64,000 bases of DNA, taken from positions 62,001 through 126,000 of the forward strand of contig NZ_FNAV01000008.1 in assembly GCF_900102075.1 (NCBI RefSeq), written 5' to 3'. Below are positions 24,463 through 33,800 of this stretch, one piece after another. Both the position numbers and the translations under genes were made by a program. A model generated the notes under the pieces. That model was not told the origin of the DNA. It saw nothing but the letters and a program-made list of their open reading frames with translations, and did no database searches. The stretch's first letter is position 1, and each line of letters begins with the position of its first letter. Source of the stretch: Salipiger thiooxidans (lineage in GTDB: Bacteria > Pseudomonadota > Alphaproteobacteria > Rhodobacterales > Rhodobacteraceae).

Positions 24463-24807
24463 TTACTTCGACGCGACCGTCACGACCTCGACCAAGGTGC
24501 CCGGCGACAGCTCGGCGCCACCGATGTAGGCGCGGACGGGGAAGGTCTCGGGCGCGAGCCACTCGCACCATGCCTCGTTGAAGGCGTCCTTCTGGTCGAA
24601 GGCGGCGGAGTAGATCATCACCTGCAGCAGCTTCTCCTTGGAGGTGCCGGCCTGTGCCAGCAGCTCTTCGAGCTTGCCGAAGATTTCCTGCGCCTGGCCC
24701 TTCATGTCCTTGGTCTTGTCGGTGGCGACGAGGCCGCCGATGTAGACGGTGTCGCCGTGCTCGACGATGCGGTGGTGAATCTTGCCCTGGATGTGACGGG
24801 TGATCAT
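24463..24807 (-). CDS. RidA family enamine/imine deaminase
   Basis: 114-residue RidA (YjgF/UK114) protein. The domain is complete, including GDTVYIGGLVATD, AQEIFGKLEELLAQAG and the ending of the fold, FPVRAYIGGAELSPGTLVEVVTVA. The usual catalytic arginine (R-x-x-V/C) is in FPVRAYIG. RidA enzymes hydrolyse reactive imine/enamine intermediates to keto acids and ammonia, which fits its place directly downstream (56 bp) of an FAD-dependent amine or amino-acid dehydrogenase. It is the last gene of a leftward unit and is followed by a terminator. Confidence 0.9.
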   Translation of the reverse strand: MITRHIQGKIHHRIVEHGDTVYIGGLVATDKTKDMKGQAQEIFGKLEELLAQAGTSKEKLLQVMIYSAAFDQKDAFNEAWCEWLAPETFPVRAYIGGAELSPGTLVEVVTVASK

Positions 24808-24863
24808 GGGGAGACGTCCTTTTCTTGGGGTCGTGAGGGAGTGATCGTTCGGGGCGCGCGGGA

Positions 24864-26222
24864 TCAGTCGTCCCGCGCGGCCATCTCGCTGAGGGTCAGC
24901 GGCTTCAGCGGGGGACGGATGCGGAAATAGCCGGTGTCGTCTGGGCTGCGGCCGCTGCTCTGCGCGATGAGCCCGGTGACGGCGAGCCCGCAGGTGCGGC
25001 CCTGGCAGGGGCCCATGCCGGTGCGCAGGAAGGCCTTGACCTGGTTCGGACCCGGCGCGCCCGCGGTGGCGGCGGCGCGGATCTGGCCGGCGGTGATTTC
25101 CTCGCAGCGGCAGACCAGCGTGTCGTCGGACGGGGAGAGCGCCTGCGCGCAGGGCCGGTAGAGCGCCTCGAGCAGGGGGCGCACGGCGGCGTCCCTGGCC
25201 AGCGCCTGCACAAGCGGCGCGGTGACGCTGTCGGGCCTGCCCGCGATGCGCGCTGCCGCCAGCCGCCCGGCCAGCGCCGCCGAAACCGCACCGCGGATGC
25301 CCGCGCCGTCGCCCGCCACGAAGAGCCCCGGCACCGAGCTTTCGCCATAGGTGTCGCAGACCGGCGCGAAGGCGTGCTGGTCGGCGTTCCAGCGGTGCTC
25401 GCAGCGCATCAGCCGGGTGACCTGCTGGTTCGGCACGACGCCGTGATGCAGCCCCGCGGTGGTGGTCTCGATCCGGTGCCCGCGGCCGCCGCTGGTGAAG
25501 CGCACCGCCTCGAGCGTGGCGTCGCCCTCGAGCGCGATGGCCTGCGCGTCGCGGTAGATCGGCACGCCCGCGCGCCTGAGCTTCAGCAGCAGCCCCGCGC
25601 CCTTGGCGAGGTAGCCGAACCCGCGCAGGGCGCGCGGCAGGTGCTTGCCCGCCGCGAGGTAGTTCGCGGTGGGCACCGTCTCGACGATGGCGCGGGGCGG
25701 CCTGCCCGCCGCCACGAGCTGCGCCGCGAGCAGAAGCTGAAGCGGCCCGCAGCCCACCAGCACCACGTCCTCGGGCACGACGCCCGAGGTCTTGAGCAGG
25801 ATCTGCAGCGCGCCGGTGGTGGTGACGCCGGGCAGGGTCCAGCCGGGCAGCGGCATCGGGTGCTCGAGCGCGCCGGTGGCGACGATCAGCTTCGCCGCCT
25901 CGACCTGCGACGAGGCGCCGTTTTGCGAGTAGGAAAGAAGAAACCCGCCGTCCTCCTGCTCGATGTGCCAGACCGAGGCACCGCAGAGATGCTCGGCCCC
26001 GGAGGCGGCAAAGCGCGCGGCCAGTGCCTGACCGGCGGCATAGTCGGGCCCGAGGATCGCCAGCCGCGCCTCGCTGGCGCGGGTCACGTCGCGGTAGATC
26101 TGGCCGCCGGGGCGCAGCGCCTCGTCGAGCACGGTGACGGAGAGCCCGGCGGCGCGGGCCTCGACGGCGGCGGCCATGCCCGCGGGCCCGGCGCCGATGA
26201 TGCAGAGATCGCGGCGGCTCAT
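24864..26222 (-). CDS. FAD/NAD(P)-binding dehydrogenase subunit with BFD-like [2Fe-2S] domain
   Basis: 452-residue flavoprotein like opine oxidase subunit A, HcnB or the alpha subunit of D-hydroxyproline dehydrogenase. It has an N-terminal FAD motif IIGAGPAGMAAAVEA, a redox helix region VLDEALRPGGQIYR, a second dinucleotide motif VLVGCGPLQLLLAAQL, and FVAGDGAGIRGAVSAALAGR for the FAD ribityl. A C-terminal BFD-like domain follows (CRCEEITAGQ ... GPCQGRTCG) with four cysteines for a [2Fe-2S] cluster. The ATG at 26222 overlaps the stop of the small ferredoxin-like gene (ATGA). These enzymes normally need a DadA-type FAD subunit; the nearest is at 15.6 kb. Confidence 0.9.
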   Translation of the reverse strand: MSRRDLCIIGAGPAGMAAAVEARAAGLSVTVLDEALRPGGQIYRDVTRASEARLAILGPDYAAGQALAARFAASGAEHLCGASVWHIEQEDGGFLLSYSQNGASSQVEAAKLIVATGALEHPMPLPGWTLPGVTTTGALQILLKTSGVVPEDVVLVGCGPLQLLLAAQLVAAGRPPRAIVETVPTANYLAAGKHLPRALRGFGYLAKGAGLLLKLRRAGVPIYRDAQAIALEGDATLEAVRFTSGGRGHRIETTTAGLHHGVVPNQQVTRLMRCEHRWNADQHAFAPVCDTYGESSVPGLFVAGDGAGIRGAVSAALAGRLAAARIAGRPDSVTAPLVQALARDAAVRPLLEALYRPCAQALSPSDDTLVCRCEEITAGQIRAAATAGAPGPNQVKAFLRTGMGPCQGRTCGLAVTGLIAQSSGRSPDDTGYFRIRPPLKPLTLSEMAARDD

Positions 26223-26500
26223 GCGGGCCCCCTCTGGCGGGTGACCACCATGCCGTCGCGCACCTCGGTCATGCAGGCCTGCCGGTTGGGCGTGCCGTCG
26301 ATGGTGACGAGGCATTCGAAGCACGCCCCCATCATGCAATAGGCGGCGCGGTCGCTGCCGCTGACGGGCGTGGTGCGGAATGCGCCGACATTGCCGGCCA
26401 GCAGGGCCGCAGCCAGCGTCTCGCCCGCCTCGGCCTGGAGAGGCTGGCCTTCGAAGCTGAACTGGACCGGCTGCCGCAGCGGTTCGGTACGGGTATACAT
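26219..26500 (-). CDS. (2Fe-2S) ferredoxin-like dehydrogenase subunit
   Basis: 93-residue protein of the HcnA / opine oxidase C / sarcosine-oxidase-alpha N-terminal type. The cluster cysteines are C55, C60, C63 and C76 (YCMMGACFECLVTIDG ... RQAC), the plant-type ferredoxin spacing C-x4-C-x2-C-x12-C. The preceding FSFEGQPLQAEAGETLAAALL is the conserved beta-grasp start. It probably wires electrons between the FAD subunits encoded by this operon and the oxidase homologue. I chose the ATG at 26500; an upstream ATG at 26566 lacks support. The gene is divergent from a LysR regulator. Confidence 0.88.
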   Translation of the reverse strand: MYTRTEPLRQPVQFSFEGQPLQAEAGETLAAALLAGNVGAFRTTPVSGSDRAAYCMMGACFECLVTIDGTPNRQACMTEVRDGMVVTRQRGPA

Positions 26501-26566
26501 GGGGCGGTGCGTGACTTTCAGAGCGTGGTTCGGGGCAGTTTCCTTGCAACGGGGGGCATAAATCAA

Positions 26567-26602
26567 ATAACAATACCCGCGACCTTTATGCGGGAATGTT
26601 AT
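26567..26602. promoter_or_regulatory. LysR-type operator in the divergent promoter
   Basis: Near-perfect dyad ATAACAATACCCGC (26567-26580) against GCGGGAATGTTAT (26590-26602), differing by one base and one indel and separated by 9 bp. It ends 4 bp before the lysR ATG, so binding would block lysR and could activate the dehydrogenase operon. Confidence 0.65.
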
Positions 26603-26606
26603 ACCG

Positions 26607-27512
26607 ATGCTGTCGCAACGCGCGCTGGAAGCCTTTCACACGGTTCTCGAGACCGGCAGCGTCTCGGGCGCCGCCGAGATCATGAACGTGTCGCAGCCCG
26701 CGGTGAGCCGGCTGATCCGCGATCTCGAGGAGCGCACGGGCCTGCGGCTCTTCATCCGCTTCGGCGGCAAGATCGTCCCCACCCCCGAGGCGCGCGAGCT
26801 CGCGGTCGAGGTCGAGCGCGCCTTCGTCGGTCTCTCGGCCATCGAGAAGACGGCGCATGACATCCGTCTCGGGCGGCGCAGCACGGTGTCGATCGCGGCG
26901 ATGCCGGCGCTGGCGCACACGGTGCTGCCCGATGCGCTGGCGGACCTGCTGGCGGCGCGGCCGAACTTCCGGCTCTCGCTGGAATCGATGCAGACCCACA
27001 ACGTCATCCGCCGGGTGGCGGCGCGGCAGAGCCAGCTCGGCTTCAACTCGCCCACCCGGCACGAACACGACGTCGACCTGATCCGCACCATCGATCTGCC
27101 CTATGTCTGCATCCTGCCGCCCGGCGACCCGCTGGCCGAGCGCGAGAGCATCGGCTTCGGGGACTTTCCCCGCCGGACGGTGGTGGGCTTCTCGGACAAC
27201 ACCGCGACCGGGGGCATGCTGAACCGCGAGTTCGCCAAGATGGGCGAGAGCCCCGAGATCGCGGTGCGCTCGCATCTCTCGACCATCGTCTCGGCGCTGG
27301 TGCTGCGCGGGCTGGGGATCTCGCTGGTGGATCCGTTCACCGCGCGCGAGCATGTGGCGCGGGGCGGGCTGGCGCGGCCCTTCGACGGGCCGCAGCGCTT
27401 CCGGCTGGCGATCATCCGGCCGCGCGGCATGTCTCTGGGGCCGGATCTCGAAGCCTTCCTCGAGGCCTTCGACCAGCGCGTCGCGAGCTACACCGAGGCA
27501 TGGCCGTCCTGA
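26607..27512 (+). CDS. LysR family transcriptional regulator
   Basis: 301-residue LysR protein. The N-terminal winged HTH (2-60) has the standard ALEAFHTVLETGSVSGAAEIMNVSQPAVSRLI pattern (helix 2-turn-helix 3 about 15-35). A linker helix and a two-lobed effector domain (about 90-290) follow. The sequence has the flavour of OccR/NocR-type regulators of opine and amino-acid use, which fits its divergent neighbour, an opine-oxidase-like dehydrogenase with RidA. The leader is only a few bases long after the dyad at 26567-26602, implying tight autorepression. Confidence 0.9.
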   Translation: MLSQRALEAFHTVLETGSVSGAAEIMNVSQPAVSRLIRDLEERTGLRLFIRFGGKIVPTPEARELAVEVERAFVGLSAIEKTAHDIRLGRRSTVSIAAMPALAHTVLPDALADLLAARPNFRLSLESMQTHNVIRRVAARQSQLGFNSPTRHEHDVDLIRTIDLPYVCILPPGDPLAERESIGFGDFPRRTVVGFSDNTATGGMLNREFAKMGESPEIAVRSHLSTIVSALVLRGLGISLVDPFTAREHVARGGLARPFDGPQRFRLAIIRPRGMSLGPDLEAFLEAFDQRVASYTEAWPS

Positions 27513-27522
27513 CCGGCCCCCC

Positions 27523-27544
27523 CTTCAGTCTGGCTTCAGTTTGG
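27523..27544 (+). promoter_or_regulatory. 11-bp direct repeat, OmpR-type box
   Basis: CTTCAGTCTGG followed at once by CTTCAGTTTGG, two 11-bp copies with one mismatch, 36 bp before the response-regulator start. An 11-bp period on one face of the helix is what OmpR/PhoB-type regulators bind as tandem dimers. A reverse-complement version occurs at 29626. Confidence 0.65.
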
Positions 27545-27579
27545 CCGACTATGGGGCGGGTACCGCTGCCGGAGAGCTC

Positions 27580-28233
27580 ATGCGCATTCTGCTGATCGAA
27601 GACGACGCCATCGTGGGCGATGCGCTGGTCAAGAGCCTTGGCCGCGACCGCGCCGATGTGGTCTGGAGCCGCGACGGGCTCGAGGCCGAGGCGATGCTGC
27701 GCGGTGGCGGCTTCGATCTGGTGGTGCTCGACCTGGGGCTGCCGGGGCAGGACGGGCTCACGCTCCTGCGCGGGCTGCGGGGGCGGGGCGACGTGACGCC
27801 GGTGCTGGTGCTGACCGCGCGCGACGGTGTCGAGGACCGGATCCGCGGGCTCGATCACGGCGCCGACGACTACCTGCTGAAACCCTTCGACACCGGCGAG
27901 CTGCTGGCGCGCTGCCGGGCGCTGCTGCGCCGGGCGCAGGGGCGGGGCGACGACCGCATCGAGCTGGGCCAGCTCACGGTGGATCTTCAGGCCCACACGG
28001 TGACCCTTGCCGGGCGCGTCCTGACCCTGCCGCAGAAGGAGTTCCGCCTGCTGGTCTACCTCGCCGAGCGCCGCGGCCGCGTCGTGCCCAAGCCCCAGCT
28101 CGAGCAGATGCTCTATGGCTGGGACGAAGGCGCCGAGAGCAACACCGTCGAGGTCTACGTCTCGGCGCTGCGCCGCAAGATCGGCGCCGCCAGCATCCGC
28201 ACCCTGCGCGGCGTGGGCTACATGATCCCGTGA
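27580..28233 (+). CDS. OmpR family response regulator
   Basis: 217-residue two-component regulator. Receiver domain (1-115): acidic pair D8/D9, phospho-acceptor D51 (VVLDLGLPG), T/S in LVLTARD and K101 in LLKPFD. C-terminal winged helix (about 125-217) with the transactivation and recognition segment NTVEVYVSALRRKIG and GVGYMIP end, typical of the OmpR/PhoB class close to QseB/TctD. I chose the ATG at 27580, preceded by GGAGAG. It overlaps the kinase start (GTGA). It probably controls itself and the RND operon downstream, since both have similar 11-bp direct repeats in front. Confidence 0.93.
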   Translation: MRILLIEDDAIVGDALVKSLGRDRADVVWSRDGLEAEAMLRGGGFDLVVLDLGLPGQDGLTLLRGLRGRGDVTPVLVLTARDGVEDRIRGLDHGADDYLLKPFDTGELLARCRALLRRAQGRGDDRIELGQLTVDLQAHTVTLAGRVLTLPQKEFRLLVYLAERRGRVVPKPQLEQMLYGWDEGAESNTVEVYVSALRRKIGAASIRTLRGVGYMIP

Positions 28234-29582
28234 CCCCGCCGCCCGCCGCCCCCTCCGGAACCGCCGCCCGGCTGAGCCTGCGCCGGAGGCTCTTCCGCGA
28301 GCTGCTGCCGCCGCTCTTCCTGCTGTGGCTGGTGGGCAGCGGCTTCATCCTCATGCGCAGCTGGGACGAGATCGGCGATTCCTACATCGACCAGCTCGAG
28401 CATCTCGCCTTCACCCTCGCGCAGGTGCTGGACGAGACCGCGATGACCGCCGAGGAGGCGGTCGAGAGCGTCCGGGCCCGGCGCGACCGCAACTTCTTCG
28501 TCATCGTCCTGCGCGAGGGCCAGCCGGTCCTGCGCAGCGCGCTCGCCCCCGAGGGCATGGTGGCGATGCCCGGGGACGGCTTCGAAACGCGGCGCTACTA
28601 CCTTGCCAGCGCCGAGGCGCGCGACGGCACGGTGCAGGTGATCACCGGGCTCAAGAAGGAAGAGGTGCGCCAGCTCACCACTGCCGTGGTCGGTGGTGCG
28701 GCGCTGCCCATGGCGCTGGTGATGATCGGCATGTGGGCGGTCATGTACGTGGGGGTTGGCCGGGCGCTGGCGCCGGTCGAACGGCTGCGGGCGCAGCTTG
28801 CGGCGCGCAGTCCCGGGGCGCTCGATCCGGTGGGCACCGAGGGCGTCCCCGAGGACCTGCAGCCGCTGGTGCGGGCGCTCGACGACCTGCTGTCGCGGCT
28901 GCGCGACGCCATCGCCAGCGAGCGCGATTTCGTCGCCGACGCCAGCCACGAGCTGCGCACGCCGCTGGCGGCGATCCGGGCGCAGGTCGAGACCATCGAC
29001 CGCGCCGCGCTCGATGCGCCGAGCCGCGAGGCGCTGGACCAGGTGCTGCGCGGCGTCGACCGTTCGACCCGGCTGGCCCAGCAGCTGCTGCGCCTTGCCC
29101 GCGCTGACCGGCTCGACCGCCCCGATGCGCCCGAGACCTGCCTGCACGAGGCGCTGGCCTCGGTGGTCTCCGAGCTGTTCCCGGCGGCGGTGCGGCAGGA
29201 CACCGAGCTCGAGCTTGCGGCCGATCCGGTGATGCTGCGCATCCGGCCCGAGGATCTTGGCATGCTGGTCGGCAACCTCGTCGAGAACGCGCTGCACCAC
29301 GGCGGCCCCGGCGGGCAGGTGCGGGTGAGCTGCGGCAGCGAAGGCGGCGTCGCGTGGCTGCGGGTCGAGGACGCGGGCCCCGGCATCCCCGAGGCCGAGC
29401 GTGCGCGCCTCTTCGCGCGGTTCCGGCGCGGCGACGGTGCGCGGGCGCATGGCGCGGGGCTGGGGCTGTCGATCGTCGATTCGGTCGCGGGCCGGATGGG
29501 CGCCACGGTCACGCTGGGCCGCTCCGCCGATCTCGGCGGACTTTCGGCCGAGCTGCGCTTTCCGCCGGAGGCCACCGTGTGA
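28230..29582 (+). CDS. Sensor histidine kinase (TctE/QseC type)
   Basis: 450-residue membrane kinase starting at a GTG that overlaps the regulator stop. Two membrane helices (about 24-43 and 152-175) enclose a periplasmic sensor of about 105 residues, without cysteines or recognisable metal motifs. The catalytic core has the H-box SHELRTPLAAIR with H240, the N-box NLVENALHHGG, G1 DAGPGI, an F-box and G2 GAGLGLS. The signal is unknown. Because an RND efflux operon follows with a shared repeat, the sensor probably detects a toxic or envelope-perturbing compound. Confidence 0.93.
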   Translation: MTPPPAAPSGTAARLSLRRRLFRELLPPLFLLWLVGSGFILMRSWDEIGDSYIDQLEHLAFTLAQVLDETAMTAEEAVESVRARRDRNFFVIVLREGQPVLRSALAPEGMVAMPGDGFETRRYYLASAEARDGTVQVITGLKKEEVRQLTTAVVGGAALPMALVMIGMWAVMYVGVGRALAPVERLRAQLAARSPGALDPVGTEGVPEDLQPLVRALDDLLSRLRDAIASERDFVADASHELRTPLAAIRAQVETIDRAALDAPSREALDQVLRGVDRSTRLAQQLLRLARADRLDRPDAPETCLHEALASVVSELFPAAVRQDTELELAADPVMLRIRPEDLGMLVGNLVENALHHGGPGGQVRVSCGSEGGVAWLRVEDAGPGIPEAERARLFARFRRGDGARAHGAGLGLSIVDSVAGRMGATVTLGRSADLGGLSAELRFPPEATV

Positions 29583-29625
29583 GCCTTGATTTGAGGCGGG
29601 CGTGCGACCTCGCAGTCTGCCGTGC

Positions 29626-29648
29626 GAAGCTGAGGGGAAGCTGAAGTG
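29626..29648 (-). promoter_or_regulatory. 11-bp direct repeat before the RND operon
   Basis: Two copies of GAAGCTGA at 29626 and 29637, i.e. an 11-bp period. On the minus strand this reads CTTCAGCTTCC-CCTCAGCTTC, similar in half-site and period to the repeat before the response regulator at 27523. It lies 120-142 bp upstream of the membrane-fusion gene. Confidence 0.55.
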
Positions 29649-29767
29649 CTTTCCGCAGGCCTCCACACGATAAGTTCGATTGTTCCCGCGCTGCGGACGC
29701 GCGAGTCTTGCACCGATCCCACCCTGTTGCCCGAGGACCCCCGCGGCCCTGAAGGAGACCCTTCGAC

Positions 29768-30850
29768 ATGCGTTCCCTGCGTATCCTGTTCGGCGTGGTG
29801 CTGCTCGTCGCCGCCAGCTTTTGCGGCTTCGTGCTGACCGGCGACATGCTCGCCGCGACCGACCCCGCCGCCGGCAACCGCCAGCGCGGCGAGACGGCGC
29901 TCGTGGTGCAGACCCGGCCGGCCGAGCTGCTGTGCTTCGCCGAAACCGTCGAGGCGGTGGGCAGTACGCTGGCGCGCCACGCGGTGACGCTGCACCCGTC
30001 GGCCTCGGGGCGCGTCGACGAGGTGCTGTTCTCGGCCGGGCAGCGGGTGCAGGAGGGCGATCTTCTGGTGCGGCTCGACGACGCCGGGGCGCGTGCGGCG
30101 CTGGCCTCGGCCGAGGCGACGGTGGCCGAGGCCGAGACCGCCTTCGCCCGGCTCGAGCGGCTGCAGACCACCGGCAGCGTCACCGAGGCCAACCTCGAGG
30201 CCGCCCGCGCGACGCTGCTGCGTGCCAATGCCGAGCGCGACTTGGCCGAGACGGTGCTGCGCGACCGCAGCCTCGTGGCGCCCTTCGACGGCGTCGTGGG
30301 TCTTTCGGATCTCGCGAGGGGGCAGCTGGTGGACAGCAGCACCGAGGTCACCACGCTGGACGATCTGTCGGTGATCCAGGTCGCCTTCGCGGTGCCCGAG
30401 CGCCACTATGCCCGCCTGCAGCGGGGGCAGGCGGTGGCGCTGACCTCGCCTGCCTTCCCCGACCGCAGCTTCACCGGCACCATCAGCGCCATGGCCACCC
30501 GGGTCGATCAGACCACGCGCTCCGTCGGGCTGCGCGCCGAGGTGCCGAACGAGGACGGGCTGCTGGCCGCGGGCATGTTCATGCAGGCAACGCTGACGCT
30601 CGACGAGCACGAGGCGCCGGCGGTGCCTGAGCGCGCGCTCAGCGTCTCGGGCGGGACCAGCTACGTGCATGTGGTGCGGGATGGCGTCGCGCGGCGCATC
30701 GCTGTTACCACCGGGCGGCTGCGGGACGGCATGATCGAGGTCGAGGGGCTCGAGCCGGGGGCGGCGGTGATCGTCACCAACCTCCAGCGCCTCTCGGACG
30801 GCGACCCGGTCGAGATCGAGCCGCTGCGGCAGGTCGAGGCGGGGCAATGA
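29768..30850 (+). CDS. RND efflux membrane fusion protein
   Basis: 360-residue periplasmic adaptor (HlyD/AcrA family). An N-terminal membrane segment (about 5-28) is followed by a lipoyl-like half (LHPSASGRVDEVLFSAGQRVQEGDLLVRLD), a helical hairpin with heptads (AEATVAEAETAFARLERL to about 165), the second lipoyl half (RSLVAPFDGVVG) and a beta-barrel domain (DLSVIQVAFAVPERHYARL). It links the RND pump encoded next to an outer-membrane channel; no TolC-like gene is in the window. Its stop codon overlaps the pump start (ATGA). It is likely induced by the two-component system upstream. Confidence 0.93.
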   Translation: MRSLRILFGVVLLVAASFCGFVLTGDMLAATDPAAGNRQRGETALVVQTRPAELLCFAETVEAVGSTLARHAVTLHPSASGRVDEVLFSAGQRVQEGDLLVRLDDAGARAALASAEATVAEAETAFARLERLQTTGSVTEANLEAARATLLRANAERDLAETVLRDRSLVAPFDGVVGLSDLARGQLVDSSTEVTTLDDLSVIQVAFAVPERHYARLQRGQAVALTSPAFPDRSFTGTISAMATRVDQTTRSVGLRAEVPNEDGLLAAGMFMQATLTLDEHEAPAVPERALSVSGGTSYVHVVRDGVARRIAVTTGRLRDGMIEVEGLEPGAAVIVTNLQRLSDGDPVEIEPLRQVEAGQ

Positions 30851-33800
30851 GCCTTCCGGACCTGTCCGTCCGGCGGCCGGTGCTGGCCACGGTTCTCAAC
30901 CTGCTGATCGTGCTGATCGGGGCGATGGCACTCAGCCGCCTGCCGGTGCGCGAGCTGCCGCAGGTGGACACCGCCGAGGTGACGGTTCGGGTGAGCTACA
31001 CCGGCGCCGCGCCCGACGTGATCGACAACCAGGTCGCCTCGGTGATCGAGGGCGCGCTGGCGGGGCTGTCGGGCCTGCAGAGCATGGAGACCGAGAGCGA
31101 GCGCGGCCGCTCGCGCACGGTGCTGATCTTCGAGCCCTCGCGCGACATCGACAGCGCCACCAACGACGTGCGCACCGCCATCGACCGGGTGGTCGGGGAC
31201 CTGCCCGACGGCGCCGACGTTCCCAGGGTCGAGAAGAACGATGACGAGGGCGACCCGGTGGTGCGGCTGGCGCTGTCCTCGCCCGGCATGACGCCGCTCG
31301 AGCTGTCGGATTACGCCGACCGCTTCCTCACCGACCGGCTGGCGCGGCTGCCCGGCGTCGCCAATGCGCAGATCTTCGGCGAGCGCGCCCGGGCGATGCG
31401 GATCTGGCTCGATGCGGGCCTGATGGCGGCGCATGGCGTCACCTCCGGCGACATCACCGCAGCGCTGCAGGCCAACAACGTCGAGCTGCCCGCGGGCGAG
31501 ATCGAGACCGGCGCGCGCCAGCTTCAGCTCCTTGCCCGGACCCGCTTCACCAGCGCCGACGAATTCGCCCGGCTGGCCATCCGCGACGACGGCGAACGGC
31601 CGCTGCGGCTTGGCGATGTGGCGCGCATCGAGGAGGGGGCCGAGAGGTCCGACAGCATGTTCCGCTCGGACGGGGCCACCGGCCTCGGCATGGGCATCCA
31701 GGCGCAGGCGCAGGCCAACACGGTCGCCATCTCCGACGCGGTGCGGGCCGAGATCGAGGCGATCCGCCCGACCCTGCCGGAGGGCATGTCGCTGCGCGTG
31801 ACCACCGACGAGGCGGCCTTCATCCGCACCACGCTCGACGAGGTGGCGCAGGTGTTCTTCGAGGCGGTGCTGCTGGTCACCGCGGTGATCTTCCTGTTCT
31901 TGGGCTCGGCGCGCCTGTCGCTGGTGCCGGTGGTGACCATCCCGGTCTCGATCCTCGGCGCCGCACTTGCCATGCTGCTCTTGGGCTTCTCGCTCAACGT
32001 GCTGTCGCTGTTTGCGATGATCCTCGCCATCGGGCTGGTGGTCGATGACGCCATCGTGGTGCTCGAGAACATCCAGCGCCACCGCGCCATGGGGCTCAGC
32101 CGGGCCGAGGCGGCGCGGCAGGGGGCCAACCAGGTGAATTTCGCGGTGATCGCCACCACCGCGGTGCTGATCGCGGTGTTCCTGCCGGTGAGCTTCATGG
32201 AAGGCGAGATAGGCAAGCTCTTCGGCGAGTTCGGCATCGTGCTGGCGGTGGCGGTCTCGGTCTCGGGGCTGGTGGCGCTCACCATGGCGCCGGTGCTGGC
32301 GTCGCGGCTGCTGCCGCGCGAGGGCAAGACCAACTTGCTGACCCGCGCCGTGGACGCGGTGCTGTCGCGCATCGAGCGCGGCTATCGCAGCGCGCTCACC
32401 GCGGTGCTGAAGGTGCCCGAGATCGTGCTCGGCGCGGCGGGCTTCGCCGTGGCGGCGAGCGCGGCGCTCTACCTCGCGCTGCCGCAGGAGGTCACCCCGC
32501 AGGAGGACCGCGGCCGTTTCGTCGTCATCGTCAGCGCGCCGCAGGGCACCAACCTCGCCTACACCAACGACGCGGTGGGCCGCATCGAGGCGGCGCTCGA
32601 GCCGATGCGCGACGAGGGGCTGGTCGAGAATGTCACCGCCATCGTCGGCGCCTTCGGCGAGCTCAACCGCGCGCTGATGTTCGTGGGGCTGGCGCCGTGG
32701 GATGCGCGCGACGTCAGCGTGCAGCAGGTCATCGCCCGGCTGCGCGGCGAGCTGTCGGACCTGACCGAGGTGCAGGTCTTCATGCGGCCCTCGGGCGGGC
32801 TCGGGATCTCGTCGGGGACCGGTGCGCTTCAGTTCCTGCTCGGCGGGCCCGAGATCGGCCAGGCCTCGGAATGGGCCGAGGCTCTGGCCGCCCGGCTCGA
32901 GGACGACCCGGACCTGTCGGGGGTCGAGGTCGACTACGACGTCAACCAGCCCGGCGCCACGCTCACCGTCGACCGGCTGCGGGCGCAGGACCTCGGGCTC
33001 GACGCCGAGACCGTGTCCTCGACGCTTCAGGTGCTGGTCGCCTCGCGAACGGTGGGGGAATTCAGCGACGGCGGGCGGCAGTACCCGGTGATCCTGCAGG
33101 CGGCGCCCGAGGACCGCGACAACCCGGCGGATCTCATGTCGATCCTGCTGCGCAACAGCCGCGGCGACCTGATCCCGCTCTCGGCCTTCGCCAGCATCGA
33201 GGACGTGGCGACGGTGCCCGCGATCACCCGCTACAACCGCATCCACAGCGTCGGCGTCGAGGCCGACCTCGCCCCCGGCGCCGATCTCGCGCAGGTCATG
33301 GACCGGGTCGAGACCGCGGCGCGGGCGCTGCCCGCCGGGGCCTCGCTGGCATGGGACGGGCAGGCGGCGGATTTCGCCCGCGCCTCGGGCGGCATGGCGA
33401 TGGTCTTCGGCATGGCGCTTGCCATCGTCTTCCTCGTGCTTGCCGCGCAGTTCGAGAGCTTCCGCACGCCGCTCGTCATCATGCTGACGGTGCCGCTGGG
33501 GCTGGGTGGGGCAGCGCTGACGCTCTGGCTCACCGGGCAGTCGGTCAACGTCTTCAGCCAGGTCGGGCTGGTGCTGCTCGTGGGGCTCATGGCCAAGAAC
33601 GGCATCCTGATGGTCGAGTTCTCGAACCAGCTGCGCGAAGAGGGCCACGCCCTGCGCGAGGCCGCCATCGAGGGCGCCGTCACCCGGCTCCGGCCCGTGA
33701 CCATGACCACCATCGCCACCATTCTCGGGGCGGTGCCGCTGGCGCTGGCCACCGGGGCGGGGGCCGAGAGCCGCGTCGCCATCGGCATGGTGATCACCGG

